A stretch of DNA of 64,000 bases, taken from positions 1-64,000 of the forward strand of contig NZ_WJFC01000048.1 in NCBI RefSeq assembly GCF_009725235.1. The letters run 5' to 3'. The first letter of the stretch is position 1; the number at the start of each line of letters is the position of its first letter. Position numbers and translations under genes: made by a program. The stretch comes from Scytonema sp. UIC 10036. GTDB taxonomy: Bacteria; Cyanobacteriota; Cyanobacteriia; Cyanobacteriales; Nostocaceae. Shown one piece after another: positions 33,840-42,259 of the stretch. The notes beneath the pieces were generated by a model. The model searched no databases and was not told where the DNA came from. It worked only from the letters and a program-made list of their open reading frames with translations.

Positions 33840-35075
33840 ATGATAGCAACCTCAGCCCTCTTTTGCCAGCTCCCCCAAGAAAAAGATATTTCATCCTGGC
33901 TCGCCCAAATCCAAGAAGCCACCCTGGCACTCCTGGAAGCAGCATCAAAACTGACTCTCATCCAAAACAGTATTGGCAAAATAGAATTCAATAGGGAACT
34001 CAAACGCTACGAGCAGAACCCCAAAGATATTAAAGAATATTTAGAACTGGTACAAGCGTACTCAGAGTGCGACCACCAAGAAATTTCCGCACTCGGCATC
34101 CTCACCCTCAAGAAATTAACCCGTCCTTCCCTGACTCCTGTCAGAGACGCTTTAGAAAATTTAATCGAGATTACCCCAACCAAAATAGCAACCCTCATCA
34201 AAACTCTTTGCCAGCGTCAAAGAGAACCCAAGCAACTTCGGGAAACTATTTGGGGAGAAGGGGGTACCTTCTTCAATACGGGAGATATTTACGACCATCC
34301 CTCTGCAGGTGTTGCCTTGGAGCGCATGGCAAACAATGAGGGCAAGACACCCCAAACCATTGTTGCCCAATCCATAGAACTGCGACAGGAAGTTGTCAAT
34401 GTTCTTGAAGCCCAATCCAGCGTCATGGAAATATCGCTTCAAGCAACTGTAGTGGAAGAAGATAGTTCATCCCTCAGCATCACTTTAGACCCGACGCTCC
34501 CCAAAGTTCAATTCCACTCCACAGAGTTTATCTTATTAGACCCAAGCAAAAAGTTGGTATTGGCACTCGCTCAACCTATGCCCTCTGCCATACACTCGTC
34601 ACCAGTTTCCCTGGAAAATGCCGAGCGCCAAAGAATTATAGAGAAAATAACTCAATACCAAGCCAATCTTTCTCTGGCAGAAAATCCTCCCACAACTCCT
34701 CTATCAGAACTCTCCTCGGTGGAGCTAACAGCGGTAGAAGTCCTACTACAAGCGGCTATGGGACAAGCCGATTGGAACCAAATCAAACCTGCGATCGCCG
34801 AAATCACTGCTGAGAGAAAAGATAAGGTTTGGTTTGCCCTTTCTCAATCGCAACGTGCTTTAGCAGTAAAAGCCTTCCCACCTCACCACATTCTCCTCAC
34901 CCAAGCCGTGAAAAACAACCTGATTTATGAATTTCAGGAAGACAAATCGGGTAGAACGATCCAACTGAGAATCCGCAACACAGTACCGTCCATGTTTGAT
35001 GAATTAGTCTCTATTGAAAATTTAGAAGTTTTTTTAAATACCCTTTCTTCAAAAGATAAGAGTGCTTCTCGATAG
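33840..35075 (+). CDS. Hypothetical protein between two IS607 elements
   Basis: 411 residues, no signal or membrane segment. The N-terminal 130 residues are strongly helical (ISSWLAQIQEATLALLEAAS...). The middle has WGEGGTFFNTGDIYDHPSAG and EGKTPQTIVAQSIELRQEVV. The C-terminal part again contains helices (VEVLLQAAMGQADWNQIKPA) and ends with strands (IQLRIRNTV). I do not recognise any family. It lies 36 bp after the probable guide-RNA region of element 1 and 40 bp before a truncated methyltransferase, and could be transposon cargo or a host gene. Confidence 0.55.
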   Translation: MIATSALFCQLPQEKDISSWLAQIQEATLALLEAASKLTLIQNSIGKIEFNRELKRYEQNPKDIKEYLELVQAYSECDHQEISALGILTLKKLTRPSLTPVRDALENLIEITPTKIATLIKTLCQRQREPKQLRETIWGEGGTFFNTGDIYDHPSAGVALERMANNEGKTPQTIVAQSIELRQEVVNVLEAQSSVMEISLQATVVEEDSSSLSITLDPTLPKVQFHSTEFILLDPSKKLVLALAQPMPSAIHSSPVSLENAERQRIIEKITQYQANLSLAENPPTTPLSELSSVELTAVEVLLQAAMGQADWNQIKPAIAEITAERKDKVWFALSQSQRALAVKAFPPHHILLTQAVKNNLIYEFQEDKSGRTIQLRIRNTVPSMFDELVSIENLEVFLNTLSSKDKSASR

Positions 35076-35116
35076 TCTATTTCCTGCATGAAGTTCTACC
35101 CAGCGACGGTATAACC

Positions 35117-35461
35117 TTGAGCTACCTCAAAGACATGAGCAATGCTATTCTCAATTTCCAAACAGCAGCTGGACACCAAGTGCTAGCTGCTGTAGGTAAA
35201 AAATACCTACGTCCGGGTGGTCGATTAGCAACAGAGCAATTATTCCAATGGGCTAAATTTCAGCCTGGAGAGACAGTTTTAGAATTAGCCTCCAGTTTTG
35301 GCTACAGTGCAATTGCACTTGCAAAACGCTATAACGTTAAAGTTGTCGGTGTAGAAAAAAATTCAGAAAGTGTTGTTCGTGCTCGTGCTAATATCCGTAA
35401 CGCTGGCTTAGAAAATCAAATCGAAATTATTGAATTTATCTGCTGTTTCCAAGCCAGCTAG
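35117..35461 (+). pseudogene. Truncated SAM-dependent methyltransferase
   Basis: Only the N-terminal 110 residues remain. From ATG 35135, the frame has an N-terminal helix, a lead-in RLATEQLFQWAKFQPGE, then motif I ETVLELASSFGYSAIALAKR and the acidic end of strand 2, VVGVEKNSESV, all typical of a class I methyltransferase. After IEIIEF the sequence changes abruptly (about 35432) and a stop follows at 35459. The rest of the domain, with motifs IV-VI, is not found on the far side of IS607 element 2. Frame starts: TTG 35117 or ATG 35135. Confidence 0.7.
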
Positions 35462-35539
35462 TACACTAACTTGTGAAAGTTGTTCTACACTTGCCTGCAT
35501 AATTGGATTACTAGTTATCCGTGTAATCGCATAGCGTAG
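35408..35539 (-). pseudogene. Fragment of an unidentified gene
   Basis: Leftward open frame without a start: RYAITRITSNPIMQASVEQL then SQVSVLAGLETADKF, stop at 35408. The part from 35539 to about 35432 looks like real protein; the rest reads into the methyltransferase fragment backwards. It joins two broken genes head to tail, showing that DNA was lost here. Confidence 0.35.
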
Positions 35540-35690
35540 TCAAACGGAGTCAACCATAGCTACTTGTTTCTTCTCTCCTCTGTGAGCGCGTTGCCCAGAA
35601 TCAAGAGTCTTTGACTCAACCAGGCAGGCGTAGGATGGTAGGAAAGATAGGAGGTACTTACACAGCACCTTTGGTAAGGTTGGAGTACAG

Positions 35691-37070
35691 TTAGCCACTG
35701 ACTTTGCTTGCAACGTTACCAAACCCAACCCTTACGGGTAGAAGGCTTTTTCTTGAGGCTGCCTTGCGCTCTAAAACGAGCTTGGGCTGTACAAACTTAC
35801 GGGCTAAGAACTTGAGCCCAATGTTACGTGCGGCGTTTAATCCCGAACTTCCGCGTTGACCTGTAACTGTGGCAAAGCATTTGCCACCATATTGGTAAGG
35901 TTGACAAAACTCTAATAGAGTAGGCAAGTAATGGTTGCCTCTCCAGACTTCTACTGAGTTGACAGCACACAACCGAGAAGTATCTTTAGGATTGACTCTG
36001 GCTGTGAGAATAGCGTACCGTTGGTAAGCAATTCGACGCACGTTCTCGACAATCTTTCCTTTGAGCCAGTAAGCACGTTTTTGGTTGGAACGACGTGAGT
36101 AAGAGCCGCGCTTGGGCAAGAGGCTTCCTAAGTGTTCAAACACAATGACTTTGCATCCATGACGGTTGGCAAACTCAATAATTTCGTTTGAGACTCGCAG
36201 TCCCTCGTGACGTTCTCGTCGAGATATCTTCTGGAATCTGTGAGAAGCAAAACCTTTGTCAACGCGGACAGTCTTTTTCATCGCACGCGCAACTTTTCCT
36301 AAATCACGCTTCCTAAGACGGACGTGCTTGGCGTGACCTTTTACAGTCATACGGCTAATTTCTGTCACCGAGCCGTTATCTTTGCTTTCTAGGATAGTGC
36401 AAGTAGCGATGTTTCCGTCTAAATCTAGGTCAACAGAGCAGATACGTAAATCTGAGTGTTGAATGACTGTTTTTAATCCTCCTGTTGCTGGTACGTATTT
36501 TTCTATAGTGAAATCTAGGTATACCTTGCCACCTTTTAAAGTGACTGTTGGTGATGCTTTTTCCCACAGATCTCCTATGTCATAGCTTTGATACTGGAAC
36601 TTAATCCAGACCCAAGTGTTATTTCTACGTACTTTGAGCATGATGCTATCGCCCGTATCTTCCTTCCACATGCCAGCGTAAAAGACTGGGTTGAAGTTGA
36701 AAGAACGTGGTTGCACTGGGGGTCGGTGTTTTCTGTGCCGAGTATGTCTAGATTCCCACTTGTCGTAATGGGTTTTCCATGACTTGTAAGCACCAATAGC
36801 TTTTTTGATGGCAGCACGACGGAACACGCAGGGTGCATCCATTGGTATCGGGTATTGAGCAGAATGTCCTACCGTCAACCCTTCGTACACTTTGTAGTGT
36901 TCTTTTGTCTTGGATGTTCCTTCTGGGTGGGTGCAAACAACAGCGAAATAGAATGACACTAAATCGTTAAAGGCAGTCTTAGTTTCATCCAAATCAATAC
37001 CGTCTCTCAGTAAGGTAAACCTAGCTGTCTTGGACTCAATTGAATAACCTTTTTTGCGTTCTAATGCCAT
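35691..37070 (-). CDS. tnpB: TnpB-like protein with altered RuvC-III
   Basis: 459 residues. RuvC-I ICSVDLDLDGN (D214, with D216 and D218 nearby) and RuvC-II VIVFEHLGSL (E312) are present. At the third site the conserved D-x-N-A-A becomes G410-L-N-A-A-R-N: the codon is GGA. The zinc-ribbon region has C368, C389 and C398 but not two CxxC pairs. As read, the nuclease site is incomplete, so the protein may bind RNA and DNA without cutting. A relocated acidic residue is the alternative, since rearranged RuvC sites are known in TnpB families. Confidence 0.85.
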   Translation of the reverse strand: MALERKKGYSIESKTARFTLLRDGIDLDETKTAFNDLVSFYFAVVCTHPEGTSKTKEHYKVYEGLTVGHSAQYPIPMDAPCVFRRAAIKKAIGAYKSWKTHYDKWESRHTRHRKHRPPVQPRSFNFNPVFYAGMWKEDTGDSIMLKVRRNNTWVWIKFQYQSYDIGDLWEKASPTVTLKGGKVYLDFTIEKYVPATGGLKTVIQHSDLRICSVDLDLDGNIATCTILESKDNGSVTEISRMTVKGHAKHVRLRKRDLGKVARAMKKTVRVDKGFASHRFQKISRRERHEGLRVSNEIIEFANRHGCKVIVFEHLGSLLPKRGSYSRRSNQKRAYWLKGKIVENVRRIAYQRYAILTARVNPKDTSRLCAVNSVEVWRGNHYLPTLLEFCQPYQYGGKCFATVTGQRGSSGLNAARNIGLKFLARKFVQPKLVLERKAASRKSLLPVRVGFGNVASKVSG

Positions 37071-37113
37071 AACTTAACTACGCTGTTTCGACCTATTACT
37101 ATTATACACTCTT

Positions 37114-37707
37114 TCACTCCGGTTTTTCGCAGTCATTTAAAATTTTTTCCTTGTATTTTCTAAGAAAATAGAGCTTTGAGCTAAAGCAGTGCATGATAGC
37201 CATAAAGTCTTGCATTAATTCTTGGTGAGGACTTAACTCTGTTTTTCCCAGTACTGTAATCTTGCACCCATTGAGCTTGCAGAACCATTCCACGAAATCA
37301 AACCCAAACCTACACAACCTGTCTTTATGTCCTACAACTATCTGCGAGACTTCACCTTCATGCACTCTGTGCATCAATGCCATGAACTTTTTGCGTTTAA
37401 AGTTCATTCCTGAGCCTACCTCCCTAATTACTTCAGAATCTGGTGCGCGTCTAGATAACTCGATAACTTGAGTATCCAAATCATCTTTTTGAGATTGGGT
37501 GGATACCCGGCAATAAAGAACGGTCTTTTCTTGAGGTTTAGCCTGTACTCTGGATTCTAAGGAGGACACTAAATATCGTCTTTGTCCCCCTGGAGTACGG
37601 ATATACTCTATTTTTCCTTCATCCGCCCAATTGGCAAGAGTTTTGGGATGATAGCCGTAAAGTTTTTGTGCTTGAATTGGTGAAAGATACTTCATGGAAT
37701 AAAACAT
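37114..37707 (-). CDS. tnpA: IS607 family serine recombinase TnpA
   Basis: 197 residues. HTH first (LSPIQAQKLYGYHPKTLANW ... GGQRRYLVSSL), then the catalytic domain with S69 in VLYCRVSTQSQKDD, VVGHKDRLCRFGFD and the usual C-terminal helix. It appears complete, so the element could still move even if its TnpB is inactive. The start is ATG 37707 or the ATG four codons later. Confidence 0.92.
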   Translation of the reverse strand: MFYSMKYLSPIQAQKLYGYHPKTLANWADEGKIEYIRTPGGQRRYLVSSLESRVQAKPQEKTVLYCRVSTQSQKDDLDTQVIELSRRAPDSEVIREVGSGMNFKRKKFMALMHRVHEGEVSQIVVGHKDRLCRFGFDFVEWFCKLNGCKITVLGKTELSPHQELMQDFMAIMHCFSSKLYFLRKYKEKILNDCEKPE

Positions 37708-37759
37708 CGGTTTACTCCATGATACTCCAAGATTCAGCTATCTAATGTTACGTCACTGG

Positions 37760-39163
37760 TCAGGTGCTCACTGTTATTGATGGACGATGCTGAATCCACG
37801 GCTTTGCAGTTTCCAGTTGTGCGGCTAAGCTAATCAGGGTAGCTTCTGCTGCGGGGCGTCCTATCAATTGCACGCCTATAGGTAAACCATTGCTGTCAAA
37901 ACCTACAGGAAGTGCGATCGCAGGTTGTCCGGTAGCATTAGCTGGCGGACAAGGTGCAACCCAGCCAATAATTTTTTGGAATGTCTCTTCTGGGCTTAAG
38001 TCTGCCCATTCTCCGATGCGAATGGGAGAATGGAGGTTAACTGGCAACACAAGTACATCCACCGTGTCAAAAAACGCCACAATTTGTCGGGATGCAACTT
38101 GCATTTGATAAACTGCTTGTAGGTATTCCCCAGCAGAACCGCTTCTTTCAAACAACCAGCGAGTAAATGGCTGTAAAATCTCAGCAGGAAGCCCCGATGA
38201 AGCTGGTGCAGTTTGCCAAACAATTTGAAAGGGTTCCACTATCCCACTGAAATCTGGGCATTTTTCTTCCACAACATGACCGAGTTGTTCTAATAACTCG
38301 ACTGTTTGCAAAACTCCTTGCTTGCAGTTACTATCTGCTTCTCCTATAGGAAGGATTTTCGTAGAATAAGCAATTCGCAGCCGCTCTGGTCTTACTTCAG
38401 TAGCAGCAAGAAACGATGGTTCGGGATCGGGAAGCCAGTATGGATCGCCCGTAACATAACCAGACATCACATCTAAAAGTGCAGCCGCATCTGCGACAGT
38501 ACGTCCTATCGGACCATTCATTGCAATACCATTCATGCGATCGCCCACTGGTGCGTGAGTTACGCGTCCCCGTGATGGCTTGATTCCCACCAAACCACAA
38601 CAAGCAGCTGGTCCCCGTACCGAACCACCACCATCAGAACCTTGAGCGATCGCACATAACCCTGCGGCTACAGCTGCTGCTGCACCACCACTCGAACCAC
38701 CGGGAGTGTATTCCAAATTCCAAGGATTTCTAGCAGGAAGAAAGCCCCTCGGTTCTGTATAAGGACACGCACCTAGTTCCGAAGTTGCTGTTTTACCCAG
38801 AATAATAAATCCAGCGTGCTTAATGCGCGTAACCACACCATCATCGTAATTAGGAATATTATTCAATAATGCCGGGTTTCCGAAAGTACAAGGGACACCT
38901 GCAAGGGGGTTCAAGTCTTTGATAGAAATTGGCACTCCAAAAAATGGTGGCAGTTCGGAAGCATTTGCAAGAATTTCTGTTTTAGCTTTAGCATCCGCAA
39001 TAGCCTGCTCTGCCAACACTGTAAAATAACTTCCCAACTGAGGATTCAACTGCTGAATGCGTTCTAAGTATACTTGTACCAAGTCTAGGGGCGACACTTC
39101 CCGACGACGAACTAACTGTGCTTGTTCTAGGGCTGGAGTAAAAGCTAGATCCACTTGATTCAT
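37760..39163 (-). CDS. Amidase (amidase signature family)
   Basis: 467 residues. The Ser-cisSer-Lys triad is visible: Lys in GVPISIKDLN, the Ser-rich GGSSGGAAAAVAAGL and DGGGSVRGPAACCGL. These enzymes hydrolyse a wide range of amides, and GatA is a relative; the lack of GatB/GatC neighbours and the sequence of the C-terminus argue for a stand-alone amidase. The substrate is unknown. It ends 53 bp from IS607 element 2 and is intact. Divergent from the MpaB-like gene. Confidence 0.88.
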   Translation of the reverse strand: MNQVDLAFTPALEQAQLVRRREVSPLDLVQVYLERIQQLNPQLGSYFTVLAEQAIADAKAKTEILANASELPPFFGVPISIKDLNPLAGVPCTFGNPALLNNIPNYDDGVVTRIKHAGFIILGKTATSELGACPYTEPRGFLPARNPWNLEYTPGGSSGGAAAAVAAGLCAIAQGSDGGGSVRGPAACCGLVGIKPSRGRVTHAPVGDRMNGIAMNGPIGRTVADAAALLDVMSGYVTGDPYWLPDPEPSFLAATEVRPERLRIAYSTKILPIGEADSNCKQGVLQTVELLEQLGHVVEEKCPDFSGIVEPFQIVWQTAPASSGLPAEILQPFTRWLFERSGSAGEYLQAVYQMQVASRQIVAFFDTVDVLVLPVNLHSPIRIGEWADLSPEETFQKIIGWVAPCPPANATGQPAIALPVGFDSNGLPIGVQLIGRPAAEATLISLAAQLETAKPWIQHRPSITVST

Positions 39164-39253
39164 TGTGTTGTTTTAGAAATTAGTTGTGTTTATTCCTAGC
39201 GTTTTCTATCATTTGTTTTACCACCAGTTCATTTTAGAACAGCCGACACTCTT

Positions 39254-40111
39254 ATGCGTCTTCATCGTTACGACAATCTACATCTGATTCAGGAACTCAA
39301 CCCACTGCAAGATCACTGTCAAATTTATCATCTGATGTTGGGCTACGAGTTTCCGTGGGACATAACGAGAGCATTGGAAGTTGCACTTATGAAAACTTAT
39401 TGTGTTCCAAGTATTTCTAAGTTATTAGATAAAACGAGGGAGTTTCACAAACGTCCTCAAAAACGGTACGATGATACAGCAATCATTATTGTAGAGTTTT
39501 GTAAATGGGGTTATGGGAGCGAGCGCGGTTGTCAGGCAATTCAGCGCATGAATGCCATTCACTCTCGTTTCAAAATTGACAATGCTGATTTCCTCTATGT
39601 TCTGTCAACCTTTATTTATGAACCCATTCGTTGGAATGCCCGTTTTGGCTGGCGGCTGATGTCGGAACAAGAAAAGCTAGCCTCTTTTTATTTCTGGCGG
39701 GAAGTGGGCAATCGGATGCACATTGAAGGTATTCCCACAACTTATGAGGACTTGGAACAGTACAATATCGACTACGAACGAACGCACTTTCGCTATGCAG
39801 AAACCAATCGTCATGTTGGTGAAGCAACTCGCGATTTATTTTTGAGTTGGTATCCCAAGTGGATGTCCCCTCTTTTAAAACCTGCAGTATACGCCTTACT
39901 TGATGACACAATGCTTGATGCATTTGGTTTTGAGCATCCCGGACAATGGCTGCGTCGGAGTGTTGAAACGAGTTTGCAAATCCGGAGTAAAATACAGCGT
40001 TTCTTGCCGCCCCTCAAGCACTCCAAGTTTTTTATCGACTCTCCAACCCGCACTTATCCTCACGGCTATGAGATTGCAAATCTGGGTTCGGAAGAAAAAG
40101 TGATGAATTAA
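39254..40111 (+). CDS. MpaB/DUF2236-type oxygenase-like protein
   Basis: 285 residues, all-helical. Resembles the ER-bound oxygenase MpaB / rubber-oxygenase (Lcp) catalytic domain: MNAIHSRFKI with the conserved His, then DFLYVLSTFIYEPIRWNARFGWR, then FYFWREVGNRMHI. Relatives bind haem b through His residues and cleave or oxidise lipids; DUF2236 bacterial members are mostly untested. No signal or membrane segment is clear. The last codons run convergent to cas6 with 46 bp between. Confidence 0.75.
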   Translation: MRLHRYDNLHLIQELNPLQDHCQIYHLMLGYEFPWDITRALEVALMKTYCVPSISKLLDKTREFHKRPQKRYDDTAIIIVEFCKWGYGSERGCQAIQRMNAIHSRFKIDNADFLYVLSTFIYEPIRWNARFGWRLMSEQEKLASFYFWREVGNRMHIEGIPTTYEDLEQYNIDYERTHFRYAETNRHVGEATRDLFLSWYPKWMSPLLKPAVYALLDDTMLDAFGFEHPGQWLRRSVETSLQIRSKIQRFLPPLKHSKFFIDSPTRTYPHGYEIANLGSEEKVMN

Positions 40112-40157
40112 ATATCTTCTACAACATCAAAACTTATTATCGCTTCGTAAAATGATA

Positions 40158-41273
40158 TTACTCCTGCTCTTTTAAAGCCCGACGCGCTAATTTCGCATAA
40201 GTCTTGACAGTTTCGTAAGGCATATCCAAATCTTGTGCGACTACCTGCAAAGATTCTCCCATTTCCCGCCTTGCCAAAATAGTTGCCCATTTCGAGGCTA
40301 TTTCATCCGCACGTTCTCCTCCAGTTCGCTTGCGTTGCGCCTTAAAAATTTCTACTAAATCCTCAATTCGTTTTGCCAACACACTTTCTACATCAGGTAT
40401 ATCTTGGATAACTTGAGATGACCAACCCAAACGTGTTTGTCCCAAACCAAAAGTAGTTTTATGACCGGTTCCACAATAAGGTGCGAGTTTGCCCAGAGCA
40501 TAAAATAACTGCTCAAACTCTGGTTGTTGAGCTGCTTCTTTAGTCAAACTTAACTCAATTGCCCCAGTAAATCCCGTAACTGCACCTTTTTTACCTGCTA
40601 ATACCTTTACAGTTGTCACCTGACAGCGATTAATCAAAACATTCTCATCTACCCAACTTAGAAAAGCATCTTGGTCAACAGGTATCCCAGAAAAGTCGTT
40701 CCAACGTCTTAGGTAACTGTGAAAGACATTAACTGGAACAGGTAAAGGCAGATGATGACCTTTGCGACGGAAACTAGTAGGGCTAAGAAATGTTAAAGAG
40801 ACAGTTCCACCGTACTCAGAATCTAACAATTCGGCATAGGTTGTAGGAGGATGTGAAATTTGACAGGAAGCTATAGTTAAAGGGGCGTCCCGCAAATCAA
40901 CTGCAGAAGGTAACTTTTTTACCCACTGTGCCATCCACTTTTGTACTCTACTAGATAAAGCTGTGATGTACCAGTGATAAGAAGTATTCGCAAGTAGTTG
41001 TATTTGTCTGCCACTACTTGTTATCTCTCCATCTAATGCTGAGATAGTAAAGGGCTTTTCAGATTCTCCATCATGCAGGTACGCTGAAAGTTCTGGATCT
41101 GTCGAACGTACTCGATCGAGAAACCAGGCATGAAGTCCGATAGTGTATTGGGCGTAAAGATAACAATCTTTTTGGGGAACTAACTCAAACATCAAGCCCA
41201 TTAATTCTGTACCTGAAGACCATTTTAGGTGTGACTGAGGTTTGCTTAGCTTTTTTTGAGAGCGTTGGGGCAT
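40158..41273 (-). CDS. cas6: Cas6 CRISPR endoribonuclease with C-terminal HTH
   Basis: 371 residues. Cas6 cuts CRISPR transcripts at repeats. N-terminal RAMP part: YTIGLHAWFLDRV with the likely catalytic H48, DPELSAYLHD, KPFTISAL. Second RAMP part: TSFRRKGHHLPLP, VFHSYLRRWNDF, and the Gly-rich YCGTGHKTTFGLGQTRLG. Residues 315-371 form a separate helical domain with an HTH (VVAQDLDMPYETVKTYAKLA), like region 4 of sigma factors. No other cas gene or array lies within the window, so this Cas6 is solitary here. A long palindrome stands in its leader (41298-41338). It may serve arrays elsewhere in the genome. Confidence 0.9.
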   Translation of the reverse strand: MPQRSQKKLSKPQSHLKWSSGTELMGLMFELVPQKDCYLYAQYTIGLHAWFLDRVRSTDPELSAYLHDGESEKPFTISALDGEITSSGRQIQLLANTSYHWYITALSSRVQKWMAQWVKKLPSAVDLRDAPLTIASCQISHPPTTYAELLDSEYGGTVSLTFLSPTSFRRKGHHLPLPVPVNVFHSYLRRWNDFSGIPVDQDAFLSWVDENVLINRCQVTTVKVLAGKKGAVTGFTGAIELSLTKEAAQQPEFEQLFYALGKLAPYCGTGHKTTFGLGQTRLGWSSQVIQDIPDVESVLAKRIEDLVEIFKAQRKRTGGERADEIASKWATILARREMGESLQVVAQDLDMPYETVKTYAKLARRALKEQE

Positions 41274-41297
41274 GATGATGTTTGAATTTTTTTGTAT

Positions 41298-41338
41298 TTT
41301 ATCTTACTTACATCCCCATAAGGGGATGTAAGGATAAA
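41298..41338 (-). promoter_or_regulatory. Strong palindrome in the cas6 leader
   Basis: CTTACATCCCC (41307-41317) and GGGGATGTAAG (41322-41332) pair over 11 bp around ATAA. TTTATC (41298-41303) and GATAAA (41333-41338) extend it beyond a 3-nt bulge. It begins 25 bp upstream of the cas6 ATG. The CCCC-loop-GGGGA core looks like the stem of many cyanobacterial CRISPR repeats, so it could be a Cas6 cleavage or binding site in its own mRNA, or an operator for the HTH. Confidence 0.6.
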
Positions 41339-41427
41339 TTTTTATTGACTTTAACCAAGGCTTCAGGAGTAACAACCAACAACCAACAACTAACAACTGT
41401 ACGGGCGCAAGGCCGCCGCGCCCCTAC
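41339..41427. repeat. AACAACCAACAACTAAC tandem repeat and eroded palindrome
   Basis: CAACAACCAACAACTAACAA units (41371-41397, again at 41427 on), then GTACGGGCGCAAGGC/GCCGCGCCCCTAC, an imperfect copy of the 28-bp palindrome at 2955-2982. Confidence 0.5.
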
Positions 41428-42143
41428 TAACAACTAATCCCCCAAAATTTATCAATCGTCACAAATTGATAACCTTGTTCTATCAATTTCGGTATTAAAA
41501 CTTCTGCTGTTTCGGCAACATCTTGCCCACCACAAGCACCATCATGCAAAACAATCAGTGAGCCATTGCACACCTGCTTTAAAACTCGCTGTGTAACGGT
41601 AGTGATACCCGGACGCACCCAGTCTTCTGGAACAACACTCCACATAACAGGGCGGTAATTCCATTGCTTTAGTAAGTTTAACGTTGTAGGTGTAAATAAT
41701 CCATTTGGGGGACGGACATCACGTACTTGTTCGGGTTCTAACTGACAAGCATCATAAATAGCTGCTTGAGTTCTCTCTAAACTTTGCTTAAGTTCTGTTG
41801 GTGATAGCATGGGAAAATTTCGATGATCGTAGCCATGCAATCCAATCCAGTGACCGCGAGCGAAGATTTCTTGCGCTATTTCAGGCGATCGATTGACACA
41901 AGCACCCAGCCAAAAAAAACTAGCTACAATATCATGTCGATCCAAAACCTTCAACAGTTGCGCCGTGTACTGAGGATGGGGACCATCATCAAACGTTAGG
42001 GCAATAAACTTGGAACTGACATCCCCGCACCAAAGGCAATTAGGGAACGTGGGTTTGAGAATGCGGTAAAAGATTGGGAAAAGTGGAGCCAACTGCATAC
42101 AGAATTGTGAGTCCCTGCTTATCATATCCGGTAGCATAACCAT
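41427..42143 (-). CDS. Polysaccharide deacetylase (NodB/CE4)
   Basis: 238 residues. NodB motifs: FIALTFDDGPHPQYT (catalytic base D and metal D), HGYDHRNF (metal His pair, equivalent to H-x-x-x-H), RPPNGLFTPTT, and the C-terminal LIVLHDG. CE4 enzymes remove acetyl groups from peptidoglycan, chitin-like or exopolysaccharide chains. No clear signal peptide; a short hydrophobic stretch (APLFPIFYRILKP) near residue 20-32 may anchor it. The first ATG may not be the real one. Monocistronic. Confidence 0.88.
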   Translation of the reverse strand: MVMLPDMISRDSQFCMQLAPLFPIFYRILKPTFPNCLWCGDVSSKFIALTFDDGPHPQYTAQLLKVLDRHDIVASFFWLGACVNRSPEIAQEIFARGHWIGLHGYDHRNFPMLSPTELKQSLERTQAAIYDACQLEPEQVRDVRPPNGLFTPTTLNLLKQWNYRPVMWSVVPEDWVRPGITTVTQRVLKQVCNGSLIVLHDGACGGQDVAETAEVLIPKLIEQGYQFVTIDKFWGISC

Positions 42144-42149
42144 AATAAA

Positions 42150-42200
42150 ACTTCCTTAATTTCTTAGCGCCTTTGCGTCTTTGCGTGAGCTTTATTCAGG
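42150..42200. repeat. Dispersed repeat, second copy
   Basis: TTAGCGCCTTTGCGTCTTTG and neighbouring GCGTGAGC, the same dispersed family that is inserted inside ileS at 8587-8642. Confidence 0.6.
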
Positions 42201-42259
42201 GTATATAAACAGACATGATATAATTCCAGTAAGTAGACGCCTAAGCCCAAGGCAACTTC

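Larger units (their letters stand above)
35545..37740 (-). mobile_element. IS607-type element 2
   Basis: Leftward serine recombinase (37114-37707) and TnpB (35691-37070) 43 bp apart. The tnpB-distal non-coding flank 35545-35690 should contain the right end and guide RNA. Unrelated in sequence to element 1. Ends are approximate, since this class has no inverted repeats. Confidence 0.7.
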
